Notes: generated from the sequence alone by a model not told the origin. A stretch of DNA of 62,898 bases from Terriglobia bacterium (GCA_020073445.1 JAIQFE010000035.1:1-62898); one strand, 5' to 3'; positions 8,539 to 18,557 are shown, counted from the first letter of the stretch. Numbers and translations are program-made.

Positions 8539-10218
8539 ATGAAGACAATCACAATTGCACTTCTCGCCGCATGCGCCGTTCTATCGGCGCAGACGGCCCA
8601 AGAACGAAATGAAAACGCGAATCGGGCGGCGGCGGGTCAGGCGCCTATCTATCGCGTCACGGTGACGGAACGCACCGCGAAGGCGATCAGCTACCAGCAC
8701 CGCAGCGGCGCCACCAAGATCGACTTTCGCGGCACTCAGCTCATGCCAAACGCACATGGCGAGGCCAAAGTGGAGAGCAAGAAGGGCTACATCGAAGTCG
8801 AAGTGGAATTCCGTAACATGACGGAAGCCACCCAATTCGGCGGCGAGTATCTCACCTACGTCCTGTGGGCCATCACTCCGGAGGGTCGTACGTCCAACCT
8901 GGGCGAAATCCTGCGCGGTGGTGGAGTCAGCTCCAGCGGCAAGCTGGACGTGACCACCGAACTGCAAGTGTTCGGCCTGATCGTGACGGCGGAACCCTAC
9001 TTTGCGGTATCCCGTCCCAGTGACGTCGTCGTCATGGAGAACGTTGTCCGTCCCGATACCGTCGGCAAAATCGAGCTCGTGGACGCAAAGTATGAATTGC
9101 TGCAACGAGGGCAATACGAGCACCTCGCGAACGTGCTCGATCTGAAGGTCAACAGCAAGATGCCGCTGGAGCTGTACGAAGCCCGCAATGCGGTCAACAT
9201 CGCCCGGAAAAGCGGCGCGGACCGTTTTGCCACGGAGACTTTCGAGAAGGCCGAGAGCAACCTGAAGCAATCGGAGGCATATCGCGCGCGCAACGCTGGA
9301 TCGAAGCCTGTTACCATGACGGCCCGTCAGGCCGTGCAGATCGCCGAAGATTCGCGTGCGATCGCTGTCAAGCGCCAGGACGATGATCTGTTAGCCGCCG
9401 AGCGCCAAGCCGGCGCCGACCGGGAAGCTCGTGCCGCTAATGCGACGGTTCGCGCGGAGAATGCTACAGCACGCGCCGAAAACGCCGCGGCGAACGCGCA
9501 GTCCGAAGCAGCGCGTATAGCCCGAGACGCGGCAACCGCCCGCCTCAGTGCCCAGTCTGAAGCGGACCGCCTGAAACGGGAGAATGACGCCCAGACCGCC
9601 GCAGCGTTGACGGAAGCTGCGCGCCTCAAACAACAGAACGACCTGCTCGCATCGAACGCTCAGAGTGACGCCGATCGTCTGCGGCGCGAGAACGACGCGC
9701 AGCGGACGGCGGCGCAAGCGGAATTGGATCGCGTTGCCAAAGAGAAGGGCCAGTTGGAGACGGACAAAGCCGAGCTTCGGGCCCAGCTGCTCATTCAGTT
9801 CAACACGATTCTTCAGACCCGCGACACGGCTCGCGGCTTGATCGTCAACATGTCGGATGTGCTTTTCGACACAGCGAAGTTCATGCTGCGGCCGGAAGCG
9901 CGCGAGAAGCTGGCCAAAGTGGCCGGGATTGTCTCGGGACATCCGGGGCTGCGGCTGGAGGTGGAAGGCCACACTGATAGCGTCGGAGGTGACGACTACA
10001 ACCAGAAACTCTCGGAAGACCGCGGCGGATCTGTGCGTGACTATCTGGTAGGACAGGGCATGCTCGGAACCTCGGTTTCGTCCAAGGGCTTGGGGAAAAC
10101 CCAGCCAGTGGCCTCGAATGAAACCGCGTCGGGCCGGCAGCAGAATCGCCGCGTGGAAATTGTGATCTCCGGCGAAATCATCGGCAAGGAACTCGGAGGA
10201 CAGATCGCCACGAGGTAA
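8539..10218 (+). CDS. OmpA-family protein with long alanine-rich coiled coil
   Basis: 559 aa. Signal peptide (MKTITIALLAACAVLSAQ), an N-terminal beta-rich domain of about 170 residues, a helical region (about 200-290), then a long heptad-like Ala/Arg/Glu coiled coil with repeated ADRLRRENDAQ and AENATARAENAA motifs (about 290-425). The C-terminal OmpA domain (about 430-545) carries LRLEVEGHTDSVGGDDYNQ and LSEDRGGSVRDYL, the peptidoglycan-binding signature. It likely tethers the envelope to peptidoglycan. GGAGGG precedes the ATG. Cotranscription with the YSC84 gene is inferred from a 28-nt gap. Confidence 0.9.
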   Translation: MKTITIALLAACAVLSAQTAQERNENANRAAAGQAPIYRVTVTERTAKAISYQHRSGATKIDFRGTQLMPNAHGEAKVESKKGYIEVEVEFRNMTEATQFGGEYLTYVLWAITPEGRTSNLGEILRGGGVSSSGKLDVTTELQVFGLIVTAEPYFAVSRPSDVVVMENVVRPDTVGKIELVDAKYELLQRGQYEHLANVLDLKVNSKMPLELYEARNAVNIARKSGADRFATETFEKAESNLKQSEAYRARNAGSKPVTMTARQAVQIAEDSRAIAVKRQDDDLLAAERQAGADREARAANATVRAENATARAENAAANAQSEAARIARDAATARLSAQSEADRLKRENDAQTAAALTEAARLKQQNDLLASNAQSDADRLRRENDAQRTAAQAELDRVAKEKGQLETDKAELRAQLLIQFNTILQTRDTARGLIVNMSDVLFDTAKFMLRPEAREKLAKVAGIVSGHPGLRLEVEGHTDSVGGDDYNQKLSEDRGGSVRDYLVGQGMLGTSVSSKGLGKTQPVASNETASGRQQNRRVEIVISGEIIGKELGGQIATR

Positions 10219-10223
10219 CTATC

Positions 10224-10263
10224 ACGGCCGGTTCATCAGCTTTCACACGGATGCGCCGGCCGT
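10224..10263. terminator. Inverted repeat after the OmpA gene
   Basis: ACGGCCGG and CCGGCCGT (perfect 8-bp arms) around a 24-nt loop, starting 6 nt after the OmpA stop codon. There is no T-run, so intrinsic termination is only a possibility. Confidence 0.35.
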
Positions 10264-10334
10264 TCAACCGAGACATAAAGCAGCCAGATTCGCAGGCCTC
10301 AACATTTGACGAGGTAGACATCTCAACTTGAGGA

Positions 10335-10410
10335 TGGTGAGCCGGGCGGGAGTCGAACCCGCGACCCATACATTAAAAGTGTATTGCTCTACCAACTGAG
10401 CTACCGGCCC
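10335..10410 (-). tRNA. tRNA-Lys(UUU)
   Basis: On the minus strand a full cloverleaf can be drawn: 7-bp acceptor (GGGCCGG/CCGGCTC, one G-U), D arm AGCTCAGTTGGTAGAGC, anticodon stem ATACA/TGTAT with loop CTTTTAA (anticodon TTT), and T arm CGGGTTCGACTCCCG. The discriminator A and a genomically encoded CCA end it at 10335. Confidence 0.97.
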
Positions 10411-10467
10411 GATTGCGAAGTGGATGCTCGGGGCACTTTGGTGGGTTGCCCCGCAGGAAACAGAACT

Positions 10468-12111
10468 TTATTGTACCGCGCGATCCACAGCGCTGGCCAG
10501 TTGCGCGAGACCCGCACCGACATCCGAGCCCAGGTGAATGTGCAGCGTCCGGCGGCCGCGCTCGCGCAGAACTTGCAGATCGCCGCTAGCCTGGGCCGCC
10601 TTCACGATTCCGAACGTGTACTTCTGCCCCGGAACCGGAACGTCTTTGGCATCGTCGCAAGTGATCTGCAGGAACACGCCGGTGTTCGGCCCGCCTTTGT
10701 ACGCCTGACCTGTGGAGTGCAGGAATCGCGGCCCGAATCCCAGGCACGTGGCGACCTTCTTCGAGTCGCGAATCTTGCGGCGCACAGCCTGCAATGCGTC
10801 CTCGTGCGCGGCGTTCATCTGGATATAGGCCAGTATTCCGAAGTAGTCGCCGGCGTGAATCGAGTTGAAGCAGGCACGCAATCGCGCTTCCAGATCGGCG
10901 TCGCCGATCCGCACCACATCGCTCTCCGGAGGCAGCGACCCGGATGCTTCAAATGCCGACGTCAGCTTCTTGGTCGCGATCTTCGCCGCTTCGACGTCCG
11001 GCTGATCGAAGGGATTCACGGCGATGATGGAGCCCGCCACGGCCGTCGCCATCTCCCAACGGAAGAACTCGGCACCCAGGTGATAGACGTCCGGCACGGC
11101 CAGGCGCACCACGGGATGCCCAGCCGCTTCGAGCGCCGCCACGGCGAGGTCTTGCTGCAGATCCGGCGCACTTTCCAGCCGCTCGTACACGAAGACTCGA
11201 TCCGATCCATAGACCGACGGTGTGTCCATCGGTTCGCGATCTACCGGAATCAGGCCTTTCCCAATCTTCCCGGTGGATTCGGCGATCAATTGTTCGAGCC
11301 ACGCGCCCAGATCAAGAATGCCGGGAGAGGCGATAATCGTAACCTTGTCGCGGCCCGCCAGGGCGAGCGATCCCAATAGCGCGCCCAGCTGCACTCCAGG
11401 ATTCTGCTCCACAGGCTTCGATGAGCACGCCTGCACCATGCCCTGAGCAAGCCCGGCAAACATCGGAACGTCGACGCCCATTCCGGCTGCCGGAATCATT
11501 CCGAAATCCGATAGCGCCGAATAACGGCCGCCGATGCTCGGCAGTCCGTAGAATATGCGCCAGAATCCGTCCTGCTCGGCGACCTGCTGCATCTTCGATC
11601 CCGGATCGGTGATGGCGACGAAGCGGCTCCCGTCGCGGCCCGCGCGTTCGAAGAAATATTGCTTGAAGATGTTCGGCTCGAGCGTCGATCCCGATTTGCT
11701 GGAAACGATGAACAGAGTGCTCGCCAGATTGACGCGGCTCTCGACTGCCAGTAATTGTGCCGGGTCGGTGGAATCGAGGACGTGCAGTTCGGGGAATCCG
11801 TTTTGCTTGCCGAAGGAGAGCGCGTGCACTTCGGGGCACAGGCTGGAACCGCCCATTCCCAGCAACAGGATGTGCGAGAACCCGCGCTCCCTTACGTCTT
11901 TCGAGAACTGCTCGAATTTGTCCGCGGCATTCAGCTGCGACTCGACGATATCCAGCCAGCCGAGCCATTTGCTCTCATCTGAGCCGGTCCACAGGGATGC
12001 ATCTTTGGACCAGAGACGCGCGACTTTGTTGCCTGTCCGCCATTCGTCAAGTACGCGTTGCAGCGCGGCGTGCTGATCCGGCGTCAGCGTGAACGTTCCA
12101 AGCGAAGACAC
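10468..12111 (-). CDS. pgi: Glucose-6-phosphate isomerase (type found in transaldolase-PGI fusions)
   Basis: 547 aa; interconverts glucose-6-phosphate and fructose-6-phosphate. The SIS-fold signature is clear: FSHILLLGMGGSSLCPEV, FIVSSKSGSTLEPN (phosphate-binding serines), SIGGRYSALSDFG. The sequence resembles the C-terminal half of bifunctional transaldolase/PGI proteins rather than E. coli Pgi, but no transaldolase domain is fused and no tal gene is nearby. It is the last gene of a leftward run (bactofilin 45 nt upstream). With zwf at 28.7 kb it connects glycolysis and the pentose phosphate route. Confidence 0.9.
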   Translation of the reverse strand: MSSLGTFTLTPDQHAALQRVLDEWRTGNKVARLWSKDASLWTGSDESKWLGWLDIVESQLNAADKFEQFSKDVRERGFSHILLLGMGGSSLCPEVHALSFGKQNGFPELHVLDSTDPAQLLAVESRVNLASTLFIVSSKSGSTLEPNIFKQYFFERAGRDGSRFVAITDPGSKMQQVAEQDGFWRIFYGLPSIGGRYSALSDFGMIPAAGMGVDVPMFAGLAQGMVQACSSKPVEQNPGVQLGALLGSLALAGRDKVTIIASPGILDLGAWLEQLIAESTGKIGKGLIPVDREPMDTPSVYGSDRVFVYERLESAPDLQQDLAVAALEAAGHPVVRLAVPDVYHLGAEFFRWEMATAVAGSIIAVNPFDQPDVEAAKIATKKLTSAFEASGSLPPESDVVRIGDADLEARLRACFNSIHAGDYFGILAYIQMNAAHEDALQAVRRKIRDSKKVATCLGFGPRFLHSTGQAYKGGPNTGVFLQITCDDAKDVPVPGQKYTFGIVKAAQASGDLQVLRERGRRTLHIHLGSDVGAGLAQLASAVDRAVQ

Positions 12112-12156
12112 AATGCTCCGATAGTAGCATCGGAGGACCGGTGCAATGGTTCGGGA

Positions 12157-12483
12157 TTAACTGGCGCTGGGCTTAGCGATATCGACGCCGCCCTTGAAAT
12201 AAGCGCCGTCCTCAATCACGATTCCCGCCGTCCTTACGTCGCCCACCAGATTCGCGCCCTTGCGAAGGACGATGCGCTCGGTTGCATCGATATTTCCCTG
12301 CACGGAGCCGGCGACGTCCACTTCCTTAGCCTTGATGTCGGCCGAAGCTCTTCCTTTGGGGCCGACGGTGAGGCGGCCGTCGAGTTCCACCTTGCCTTCC
12401 AGTTCGCCGTTCAGCTGCAGTGTTTCGCGGCTGGTGACTTCGCCCTTGATCTTCATCGTCTCGCCGATTAGTGTACCGTCCAT
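12157..12483 (-). CDS. Bactofilin-family polymer-forming protein
   Basis: 108 aa, made almost entirely of the right-handed beta-helix repeats of bactofilins: MKIKGEVTSRETLQLNGELEGKV, LTVGPKGRASADIKAKEV, SVQGNIDATERIVLRKGANL, VRTAGIVIEDGAYFKGGV. Such proteins polymerise without nucleotide into cytoskeletal filaments. No membrane helix. Lies 82 nt after glcF and 45 nt before pgi, in the same direction. Start codon ATG at 12483. Confidence 0.9.
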   Translation of the reverse strand: MDGTLIGETMKIKGEVTSRETLQLNGELEGKVELDGRLTVGPKGRASADIKAKEVDVAGSVQGNIDATERIVLRKGANLVGDVRTAGIVIEDGAYFKGGVDIAKPSAS

Positions 12484-12565
12484 AGAGTCTCCGTTCTTAT
12501 CGATGTCAGATCACCGCACCACCCACACGGCAACTTCATTTGATCTTAACTCATCTTCGCCGACT

Positions 12566-13861
12566 CTAAACAGGCGGGCGCACGCCTCGCAGAGAGGCGT
12601 CGATCAACTGAATGGTGTGGAGCACCGGCGTCTTCTGCCCCTGGCGTTCGAGCGCGGCGGCGATTTGCAGCATGCATCCGACGTTTCCGGTGGCGACCAC
12701 ATCTGGCTTTGCCGTCGTGATGTGCTGCGCCTTGCGATCGGCCAGCGCGTCGGCAGTGTCCGATTGGACCAGGTTATAGATGCCTGCCGAACCGCAGCAC
12801 AGCGTGGCTTCGGGCAGATCCTGCATCTCCACTCCAGGGATCGCGGAGAGCTGCGCCCGGGGCTGCGTCCGTACTCGCTGCGCGTGCTGCAAGTGGCACG
12901 AATCGTGATAGGCGACGCGCATGTTCAAGGGCTTCCGTATAGCCTGGGAGCCCAGCTCTTCCAGAAACTCGGCGATATCTTTGCACTTGGCCGAGAAGCG
13001 CGCTGCGCGTTCTGCATACTGAGGATCGTCGCGCAACTGATAACCGTACTCGCGCACGTTCGATCCGCAGCCGCCTGCGTTGGTGATGATGACGTCGACT
13101 TTCGCCTGCTCGAAGACGTCGATCACTCGCCGCGCCAGATCGAGCGCAGGCGCTTCCTCGCCCGCGTGCACCATCAGTGCGCCGCAGCAGGGCTGATCGG
13201 CCGGGGCGATCACCTCGCAGCCTTCCGCAGCGAGCACGCGGACGGTGGCAGCGTTGATCTCAGGCATAAACTCGCGTTGGACGCATCCCAGCAGCAGGCC
13301 GACGCGTTTGCGCTGCTGGCCTTGTGCGGGAGTGACGCCCGCGATCTCGCCGCGCGCCCCGAGCTTGGGCATCAGCGCTTCCATCGCCTGCAATTGCTTC
13401 GGGAGCAGCTTCAGTAATCCCGAGCCGCGAATCAGGGACTGCACTCCCGACTTTTGATAGACGCGCAGGAAAACCCGCAGGAGCCGCAATCGATCGACGC
13501 GCGGAAATGTGCTGAAGATCATCCACCGATGCAGGCGTTCGGCGGTCGAGCGAGGATGGCGGCGTTCGATCTGCGCGCGCGTCGCCTCGATGAGTTTGGC
13601 GTAATCGACGCCGGAGGGGCACGCCGTCATGCACGACATGCAGCCCAGGCATGTATCGATATGGCGGACCCAAGGATCGGTCATGGCGGTCGCTCCGTCG
13701 CTCGCCATCTTCATCAAATAGATGCGCCCGCGCGGCGAGTCCATTTCGTTGCCCCAAAGCACGTAGGTCGGGCAGGCGGGCAGGCAAAATCCGCAATGCA
13801 CGCACTGATTGATGAGCTCGGGTGCCGGCGGATGGTGTTGGTCGAATGCTTGAGTCATCAA
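12566..13861 (-). CDS. glcF: Glycolate oxidase iron-sulfur subunit GlcF
   Basis: 431 aa. Two cubane cluster motifs: CVHCGFCLPACPTY near residue 21 and CLGCMSCMTACPSG near 72, then two CCG domains (LLLGCVQREFMPEINAATVRVL..., CCGALMVHAGE; YHDSCHLQHAQRVR, LCCGSAGIYNL). It passes electrons from glycolate oxidation towards the quinone pool. Start ATG overlaps the glcE stop by 4 nt (ATGA), so translation is coupled. Confidence 0.95.
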   Translation of the reverse strand: MMTQAFDQHHPPAPELINQCVHCGFCLPACPTYVLWGNEMDSPRGRIYLMKMASDGATAMTDPWVRHIDTCLGCMSCMTACPSGVDYAKLIEATRAQIERRHPRSTAERLHRWMIFSTFPRVDRLRLLRVFLRVYQKSGVQSLIRGSGLLKLLPKQLQAMEALMPKLGARGEIAGVTPAQGQQRKRVGLLLGCVQREFMPEINAATVRVLAAEGCEVIAPADQPCCGALMVHAGEEAPALDLARRVIDVFEQAKVDVIITNAGGCGSNVREYGYQLRDDPQYAERAARFSAKCKDIAEFLEELGSQAIRKPLNMRVAYHDSCHLQHAQRVRTQPRAQLSAIPGVEMQDLPEATLCCGSAGIYNLVQSDTADALADRKAQHITTAKPDVVATGNVGCMLQIAAALERQGQKTPVLHTIQLIDASLRGVRPPV

Positions 13862-15030
13862 ATGCCGCCCACGAATCTTCCGGGATTCAAGGTCCCCTTG
13901 GGATCGAATTGCGCCTTCACTGCTCGCATTAAAGGTAAAGCGTCGCCCGGCGATCCCCAGGCGTCGAGTTTCCTGTTTCCGAAGATCACTAGAGATCCGC
14001 CGTCTTGTTCCATCGCTGCCCGCAGCTGGGCGAGATCACCTTCAAATGGAGCGAATCCGATACCGGTCGCCTGAATAACGAAGCGTGAAAAGTACGCCGA
14101 TGCTGCCGCGATTCGAGCGGGAACGGTAGTGAACTTGACCATATTGCCTCCGCCCCACAGCTCTTCTCGCGCATTCCACACGGAGGGCGAGCCCTCTTGA
14201 ACCTTGCCGAACTTGCCGATCGCCGACTCCTGCGCGGCGATTCCATCCAGCGTGCCCTCTAGCAAGATATCGACACTCCCATTTCTTGCTTGCACCGCCG
14301 CGGGCGCAAGCTGTGCGCCGAGGATCGCAAGAATCACGCGCTGCATCTCGGCCGCGTCCGGTACCGCGATGCTCAAAGTACGCGAGTTTCGCGGCAGCGG
14401 ATGTAGCCGGAACACAGCGCGCGTGATTACCCCGAGCGTTCCCATCCCGCCCGTCGCGAGCTTGGGAAGATCGTATCCCGCGACGTTCTTCACCACTTTC
14501 CCGCCGCTGGACGCGATAGTTCCGTCGGCGAGCGCCAGCGTAACGCCGATGATCAGGTCGCGCAAACTTCCGTAGCCTAGCCGCAGCGCCCCGCTGTCGT
14601 TGGTCGAAAGGATTCCGCCGACAGTCGCGCGCTCCGGCCACAGAGGGTCGACGGCCAGTCGCTGCCCGTGCTGTGCCAGGGTCCGCTGCAATTCTGCGAT
14701 GGTGCAACCGGCCTCGACCGTCACCGTAAGATCCGCCCAGGCATGTTCGATCACCCGATTCTGGCGGCGCATCGACAGGACCACATCCGCCGATCGTGGC
14801 GGATTACCCCAGTTGAGCTTGGTGCCGCCGCCGCACGGGATCACCGACAGACCGGCTTGGTTCGCGCATCGCAGGACGGACGCCGTCTGGCGCTCATCCG
14901 CCGGCTCGACCACCACGAGGGGAAATACTCCCGCGATGGCATCCGCATCCGTGGCGGCCCGCACATGCTCCGGCCCGACGATCGTCCGCAGCACTTCGCC
15001 GATACCGTCGGCCTCGACGCGCGAAAGCAT
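13858..15030 (-). CDS. glcE: Glycolate oxidase FAD-binding subunit GlcE
   Basis: 390 aa from the ATG at 15030, chosen because it overlaps the glcD stop by one base (TAATG); an open frame continues to 15273 but lies inside glcD. FAD-binding type 4 domain: VIPCGGGTKLNWGNPP, VEAGCTIAELQRTLAQHGQRL, ATVGGILSTNDSGALRLGYG, KVVKNVAGYDLPKLATGG. Shorter than GlcD and with a degenerate C-terminal cap, as usual for GlcE. Partner of GlcD and GlcF. Confidence 0.95.
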   Translation of the reverse strand: MLSRVEADGIGEVLRTIVGPEHVRAATDADAIAGVFPLVVVEPADERQTASVLRCANQAGLSVIPCGGGTKLNWGNPPRSADVVLSMRRQNRVIEHAWADLTVTVEAGCTIAELQRTLAQHGQRLAVDPLWPERATVGGILSTNDSGALRLGYGSLRDLIIGVTLALADGTIASSGGKVVKNVAGYDLPKLATGGMGTLGVITRAVFRLHPLPRNSRTLSIAVPDAAEMQRVILAILGAQLAPAAVQARNGSVDILLEGTLDGIAAQESAIGKFGKVQEGSPSVWNAREELWGGGNMVKFTTVPARIAAASAYFSRFVIQATGIGFAPFEGDLAQLRAAMEQDGGSLVIFGNRKLDAWGSPGDALPLMRAVKAQFDPKGTLNPGRFVGGI

Positions 15031-16478
15031 TAGAATCGCTCCGCGACCCCCGCGACTTCTAAAGGATGAGGCACATACTCGCCGGGTTTTTCGCCGCACA
15101 GGCGTGTCCGCGGGAAGACCTTGGTGGGATTCGAAAGATTCAAGGGATCGAATGCGCAGCGGACGCGCTGCATCGTGTCCAGGTCCGGCTCGGCGAACAT
15201 CTTCGACATCATATGCTTCTTCTCTTCGCCCACGCCGTGCTCTCCGGTGATCGATCCGCCTTTTTCGATACACAACTCCAGGATTCTCTCCGACAACCGC
15301 TCGGCGGCCTTCTCCTGACCCGAGATGCGGCGATCGTAAAGGACCAAGGGATGCAGATTACCGTCGCCGGCGTGAAAGACGTTGGCCACGCGCAATCCGG
15401 TTTCCGTACTCAACTGGTCGATCTCGCTCAGAATCTGGGGCAGGGAAGTGCGCGGGATCACGCCATCCTGCACGATGTAGTTCGGTGAGATCCGGCCCAT
15501 GGCGGCGAACGCAGCCTTGCGGCCCTTCCAGACCAGCGCCCGCTCGGTCTCCGACTGGGCCACGCGAATCTCTGACGCGCCGTGCTGCCGGCAAATTGTG
15601 TCGACGTCCGCCATCAACGCATCCACTTCAGCCACGGGCCCGTCGAGTTCGACGAGAAGCAGTCCGCCGCAATCAGGATAATTGGCGTGCACCGCGGCTT
15701 CGGCGGCCTGAATCGCGAGGTTGTCCATCATCTCAATCGCAGCGGGGAGCATTCCGGCCGCGATAATTCCGCTGACGGCCGCGCCTGCCTCCGTGGGACT
15801 TCCAAACGCCGCCAGGAGCGTTCGCACGCACTCGGGACGTTTCACGATCCGTAAAGTAATCTTGGTCGCGATTCCGAGAGTCCCTTCGGAGCCAACGAAA
15901 ACGCCCGCGAGATCGTAGCCTGGCGTGTCCAATGTCTTGCCGCCGAAGTGCACCAGCGATCCATCCGGCAGGACCACTTCCAGCCCAAGAACGTGAGTCG
16001 TCGTGAATCCGTACTTCAGGCAGTGCGCGCCGCCGGAGTTTTCCGCGACGTTGCCTCCGATGCTGCACACCGATTGCGAGGAAGGGTCCGGAGCGTAGAA
16101 ATAACTCGCGGAAGCGACGCGGCCCGTGACCTCCAGGTTGATCACGCCCGGCTCGACGACGACGCGAGCATTGGGCAGGTCCACTTCCAGGATTCTTTTC
16201 ATCCGCGCCAAACTGATCACGATCCCGCCGGCCACAGGGAGCGCTCCGCCGCTCAACCCCGTCCCGGAACCGCGCGCTACGAAGGGAATCCGCTCGCGAT
16301 GGCAGACGCGCACCACGGCCTGCACTTGTTCCGTGGAATCGGGCAGCGCCACCGCGCTCGGGATGACCCGGAAGTTGGTGAGGCCGTCACACTCGTAAGT
16401 GCGCAGCTCCTCAGGGGAGGAAACCAGGCCCTGCGGCCCGAGAATTCCGCGCAGTTCCTCGAGCGTTTTAGGATTCAC
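15030..16478 (-). CDS. glcD: Glycolate oxidase catalytic subunit GlcD
   Basis: 482 aa; oxidises glycolate to glyoxylate with FAD. PP-loop GSGTGLSGGALPVAGGIVIS, DPSSQSVCSIGGNVAENSGG, the C-terminal HAGDGNLHPLVLYD and GGSITGEHGVGEEKK signatures of the GlcD/VAO family are all present. Begins with GTG at 16478, directly adjacent to the stop of the malate synthase gene with no gap, so the glyoxylate maker and user are translationally adjacent. Confidence 0.96.
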   Translation of the reverse strand: MNPKTLEELRGILGPQGLVSSPEELRTYECDGLTNFRVIPSAVALPDSTEQVQAVVRVCHRERIPFVARGSGTGLSGGALPVAGGIVISLARMKRILEVDLPNARVVVEPGVINLEVTGRVASASYFYAPDPSSQSVCSIGGNVAENSGGAHCLKYGFTTTHVLGLEVVLPDGSLVHFGGKTLDTPGYDLAGVFVGSEGTLGIATKITLRIVKRPECVRTLLAAFGSPTEAGAAVSGIIAAGMLPAAIEMMDNLAIQAAEAAVHANYPDCGGLLLVELDGPVAEVDALMADVDTICRQHGASEIRVAQSETERALVWKGRKAAFAAMGRISPNYIVQDGVIPRTSLPQILSEIDQLSTETGLRVANVFHAGDGNLHPLVLYDRRISGQEKAAERLSERILELCIEKGGSITGEHGVGEEKKHMMSKMFAEPDLDTMQRVRCAFDPLNLSNPTKVFPRTRLCGEKPGEYVPHPLEVAGVAERF

Positions 16479-18074
16479 CTACAGATACCGGTACGCTTCG
16501 AGCGTGAGAAAATCCTTGCACTCGCCGCTGACCATCATCAGCTCGAACAGCTGGGCTGCCTGGGGGAACTTGCTCTTGTCGTAACGTTCATCGCCCACGC
16601 TGGAGCGAATCTGGGCCAGCTGTGTCTTGATCGTGTCGCGGATCAAGGGAGCCGAAAGTTTCTGGCCGTTGGAGAGCGTCGCGCCGTGGTGCATCCATTG
16701 CCACACCTGCGTGCGGGAGATTTCCGCGGTGGCGGCGTCTTCCATCAGGTTGTAAATCGGCACGCAGCCGTTGCCGCGCAGCCACGATTCCAGGTACTGG
16801 ATGCCGACGTCGACGTTTGTTCGCAAGCCCTGTTCGGTGATCTGGCCCTCGGGAACCTTGAGCAGATCGGCGGCGGTCACCTTCACATCCTCGCGCTTGA
16901 TGTGAATCTGGTTGGGCGTCTTCATGTACTGGTCGAAGATCTCTTTGGCTATCGGAACCAGGCCGGGATGCGCCACCCAGGTGCCGTCGTGACCGGCTTT
17001 CACTTCGCGCAGTTTGTCCTGACGGACTTTTTCCATGGCTGCGTCGTTTGCCGCGGGATTATTCTTGATTGGAATCTGTGCCGCCATGCCACCCATCGCG
17101 TGGATCTCACGGCGGTGGCAGGTCTGGATCAGCAGGTCGACGTAGGACTTCAGGAAATGCTTGTCCATGGTGACGCTGACACGATCCGGCATCATGAACT
17201 TCGGATGATTCTTGAACGTCTTGATGAAGCTGAAGATGTAATCCCAGCGGCCGCAGTTCAACCCCGCGGAATGGTCGCGCAGCTCCCACAGGATCTCGTC
17301 CATCTCGAACGCGGCGAGAAGCGTCTCGATCAAAACGGTGGCGCGAATGGTTCCGTTGGGAACACCCAGCGCCTGTTGCGCATGAACGAACACGTCGTTC
17401 CATAGACGCGCTTCCAGGTGGCTCTCCATCTTCGGCAGATAGAAATACGGAGCCGTTCCCTTGGCCATCCTGGTCTTAAGGTTGTGGAAGAAATATAGAC
17501 CGAAGTCGAACAGTGAGCCGGAAATCGGCTGGCCGTCGATCTGGACATGCTTTTCGAGCAGGTGCCAGCCGCGCGGGCGAACAAAAAGCACTGCCGGGTT
17601 AGGATTCAGCTTGTATTGTTTACCTTCCGGACTGGTATACGCGATGTCTCCGCGGACCGCGTCGCGCATGTTGATCTGGCCGGTCAGATTGTTCTCCCAG
17701 GTGGGAGAATTCGAGTCTTCGAAATCCGCCATGAAGACGTTCGCGCCGGAATTCAGCGCGTTGATTACCATCTTCCGGTCGACGGGCCCGGTGATCTCGA
17801 CGCGCCGGTCGAGAAGATCCTGCGGGATCGGCGCAACCACGTAGTTGCTCTTGCGGATCTCGGCGGTTTCCGGAAGGAAGTCGGGCAGCTGGCCTGCGTC
17901 GATGGCGGCCTGCCGCTGGATCCGCCGGTTCAGCAGGGTTTTTCTCGGGGAATCAAATTTGCGGTGCAGATCGGCGACGAACGCAACCGCTTCAGGGCTA
18001 AGGATCTCTTCACATCCAGGGGGAAACGGCGCGTTGATTTTCACCCCATCGCGCGCCATGTACGGGCTGCTCAT
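16479..18074 (-). CDS. aceB: Malate synthase A
   Basis: 531 aa; condenses glyoxylate with acetyl-CoA to malate. Key segments: [89 protein letters not shown], and the C-terminal [24 protein letters not shown], matching the AceB type. GGAG lies before the ATG at 18074. No isocitrate lyase is present in the window; placement in front of glcDEF suggests the glyoxylate comes from glycolate here. Confidence 0.96.
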   Translation of the reverse strand: MSSPYMARDGVKINAPFPPGCEEILSPEAVAFVADLHRKFDSPRKTLLNRRIQRQAAIDAGQLPDFLPETAEIRKSNYVVAPIPQDLLDRRVEITGPVDRKMVINALNSGANVFMADFEDSNSPTWENNLTGQINMRDAVRGDIAYTSPEGKQYKLNPNPAVLFVRPRGWHLLEKHVQIDGQPISGSLFDFGLYFFHNLKTRMAKGTAPYFYLPKMESHLEARLWNDVFVHAQQALGVPNGTIRATVLIETLLAAFEMDEILWELRDHSAGLNCGRWDYIFSFIKTFKNHPKFMMPDRVSVTMDKHFLKSYVDLLIQTCHRREIHAMGGMAAQIPIKNNPAANDAAMEKVRQDKLREVKAGHDGTWVAHPGLVPIAKEIFDQYMKTPNQIHIKREDVKVTAADLLKVPEGQITEQGLRTNVDVGIQYLESWLRGNGCVPIYNLMEDAATAEISRTQVWQWMHHGATLSNGQKLSAPLIRDTIKTQLAQIRSSVGDERYDKSKFPQAAQLFELMMVSGECKDFLTLEAYRYL

Positions 18075-18098
18075 GTATCTCCAGGATACCCTGGAACA

Positions 18099-18548
18099 TT
18101 ACCTCGCGTTCAACTCCCCAATGTCCTCATTCCAAAGGGTTGGATGCTCCCGGATAAAGCGTTCCATGAGCTGCATGCAGTCAACGTTATTAAGCACTTG
18201 CACGTTCACCCCGCGCGCCCGGACATGGTCTTCCGGGCCCCGAAATGTCCGGTTCTCGCCGATGACTACATGGGGGATCTTGTAGAGCAAGACCGCGCCG
18301 CTGCACATGTCGCACGGCGATAGCGTGGAGTAGAGCGTCGCGCGCCGGTAATCGGAGGGTGGAAGCCTCCCTGCGTTTTCCAGGCAGTCCATTTCGGCGT
18401 GGCGGATGACGCTACCTTGTTGAACTCGCTGATTGTGCCCGCGACCGACAATCTTACCGTCGATCACTAATACCGACCCGATGGGAATGCCGCCTTTGCT
18501 GAGTCCCTTTCTCGCCTCTTCAAGCGCGGCCTGCAGGAAATCGTCCAT
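18099..18548 (-). CDS. Cytosine-deaminase-like nucleobase deaminase
   Basis: 149 aa of the zinc-dependent cytidine deaminase fold. Zinc and catalytic residues are visible in HAEMDCLENAGRL (His and Glu) and in SPCDMCSGAVLLY (PCxxC). The order and the segments DYRRATLYSTLSPCDMC and IGENRTFRGPE recall yeast-type cytosine deaminase (FCY1) more than the tRNA deaminase TadA. It starts 9 nt after the oxidoreductase gene and ends 24 nt before malate synthase. Substrate is inferred from similarity only. Confidence 0.85.
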   Translation of the reverse strand: MDDFLQAALEEARKGLSKGGIPIGSVLVIDGKIVGRGHNQRVQQGSVIRHAEMDCLENAGRLPPSDYRRATLYSTLSPCDMCSGAVLLYKIPHVVIGENRTFRGPEDHVRARGVNVQVLNNVDCMQLMERFIREHPTLWNEDIGELNAR

Positions 18549-18557
18549 GCGGAGCCT

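Noticed and set aside
15948-17405. 485-aa plus-strand frame
   Set aside because: Opposite glcD and malate synthase; no family, typical high-GC shadow.
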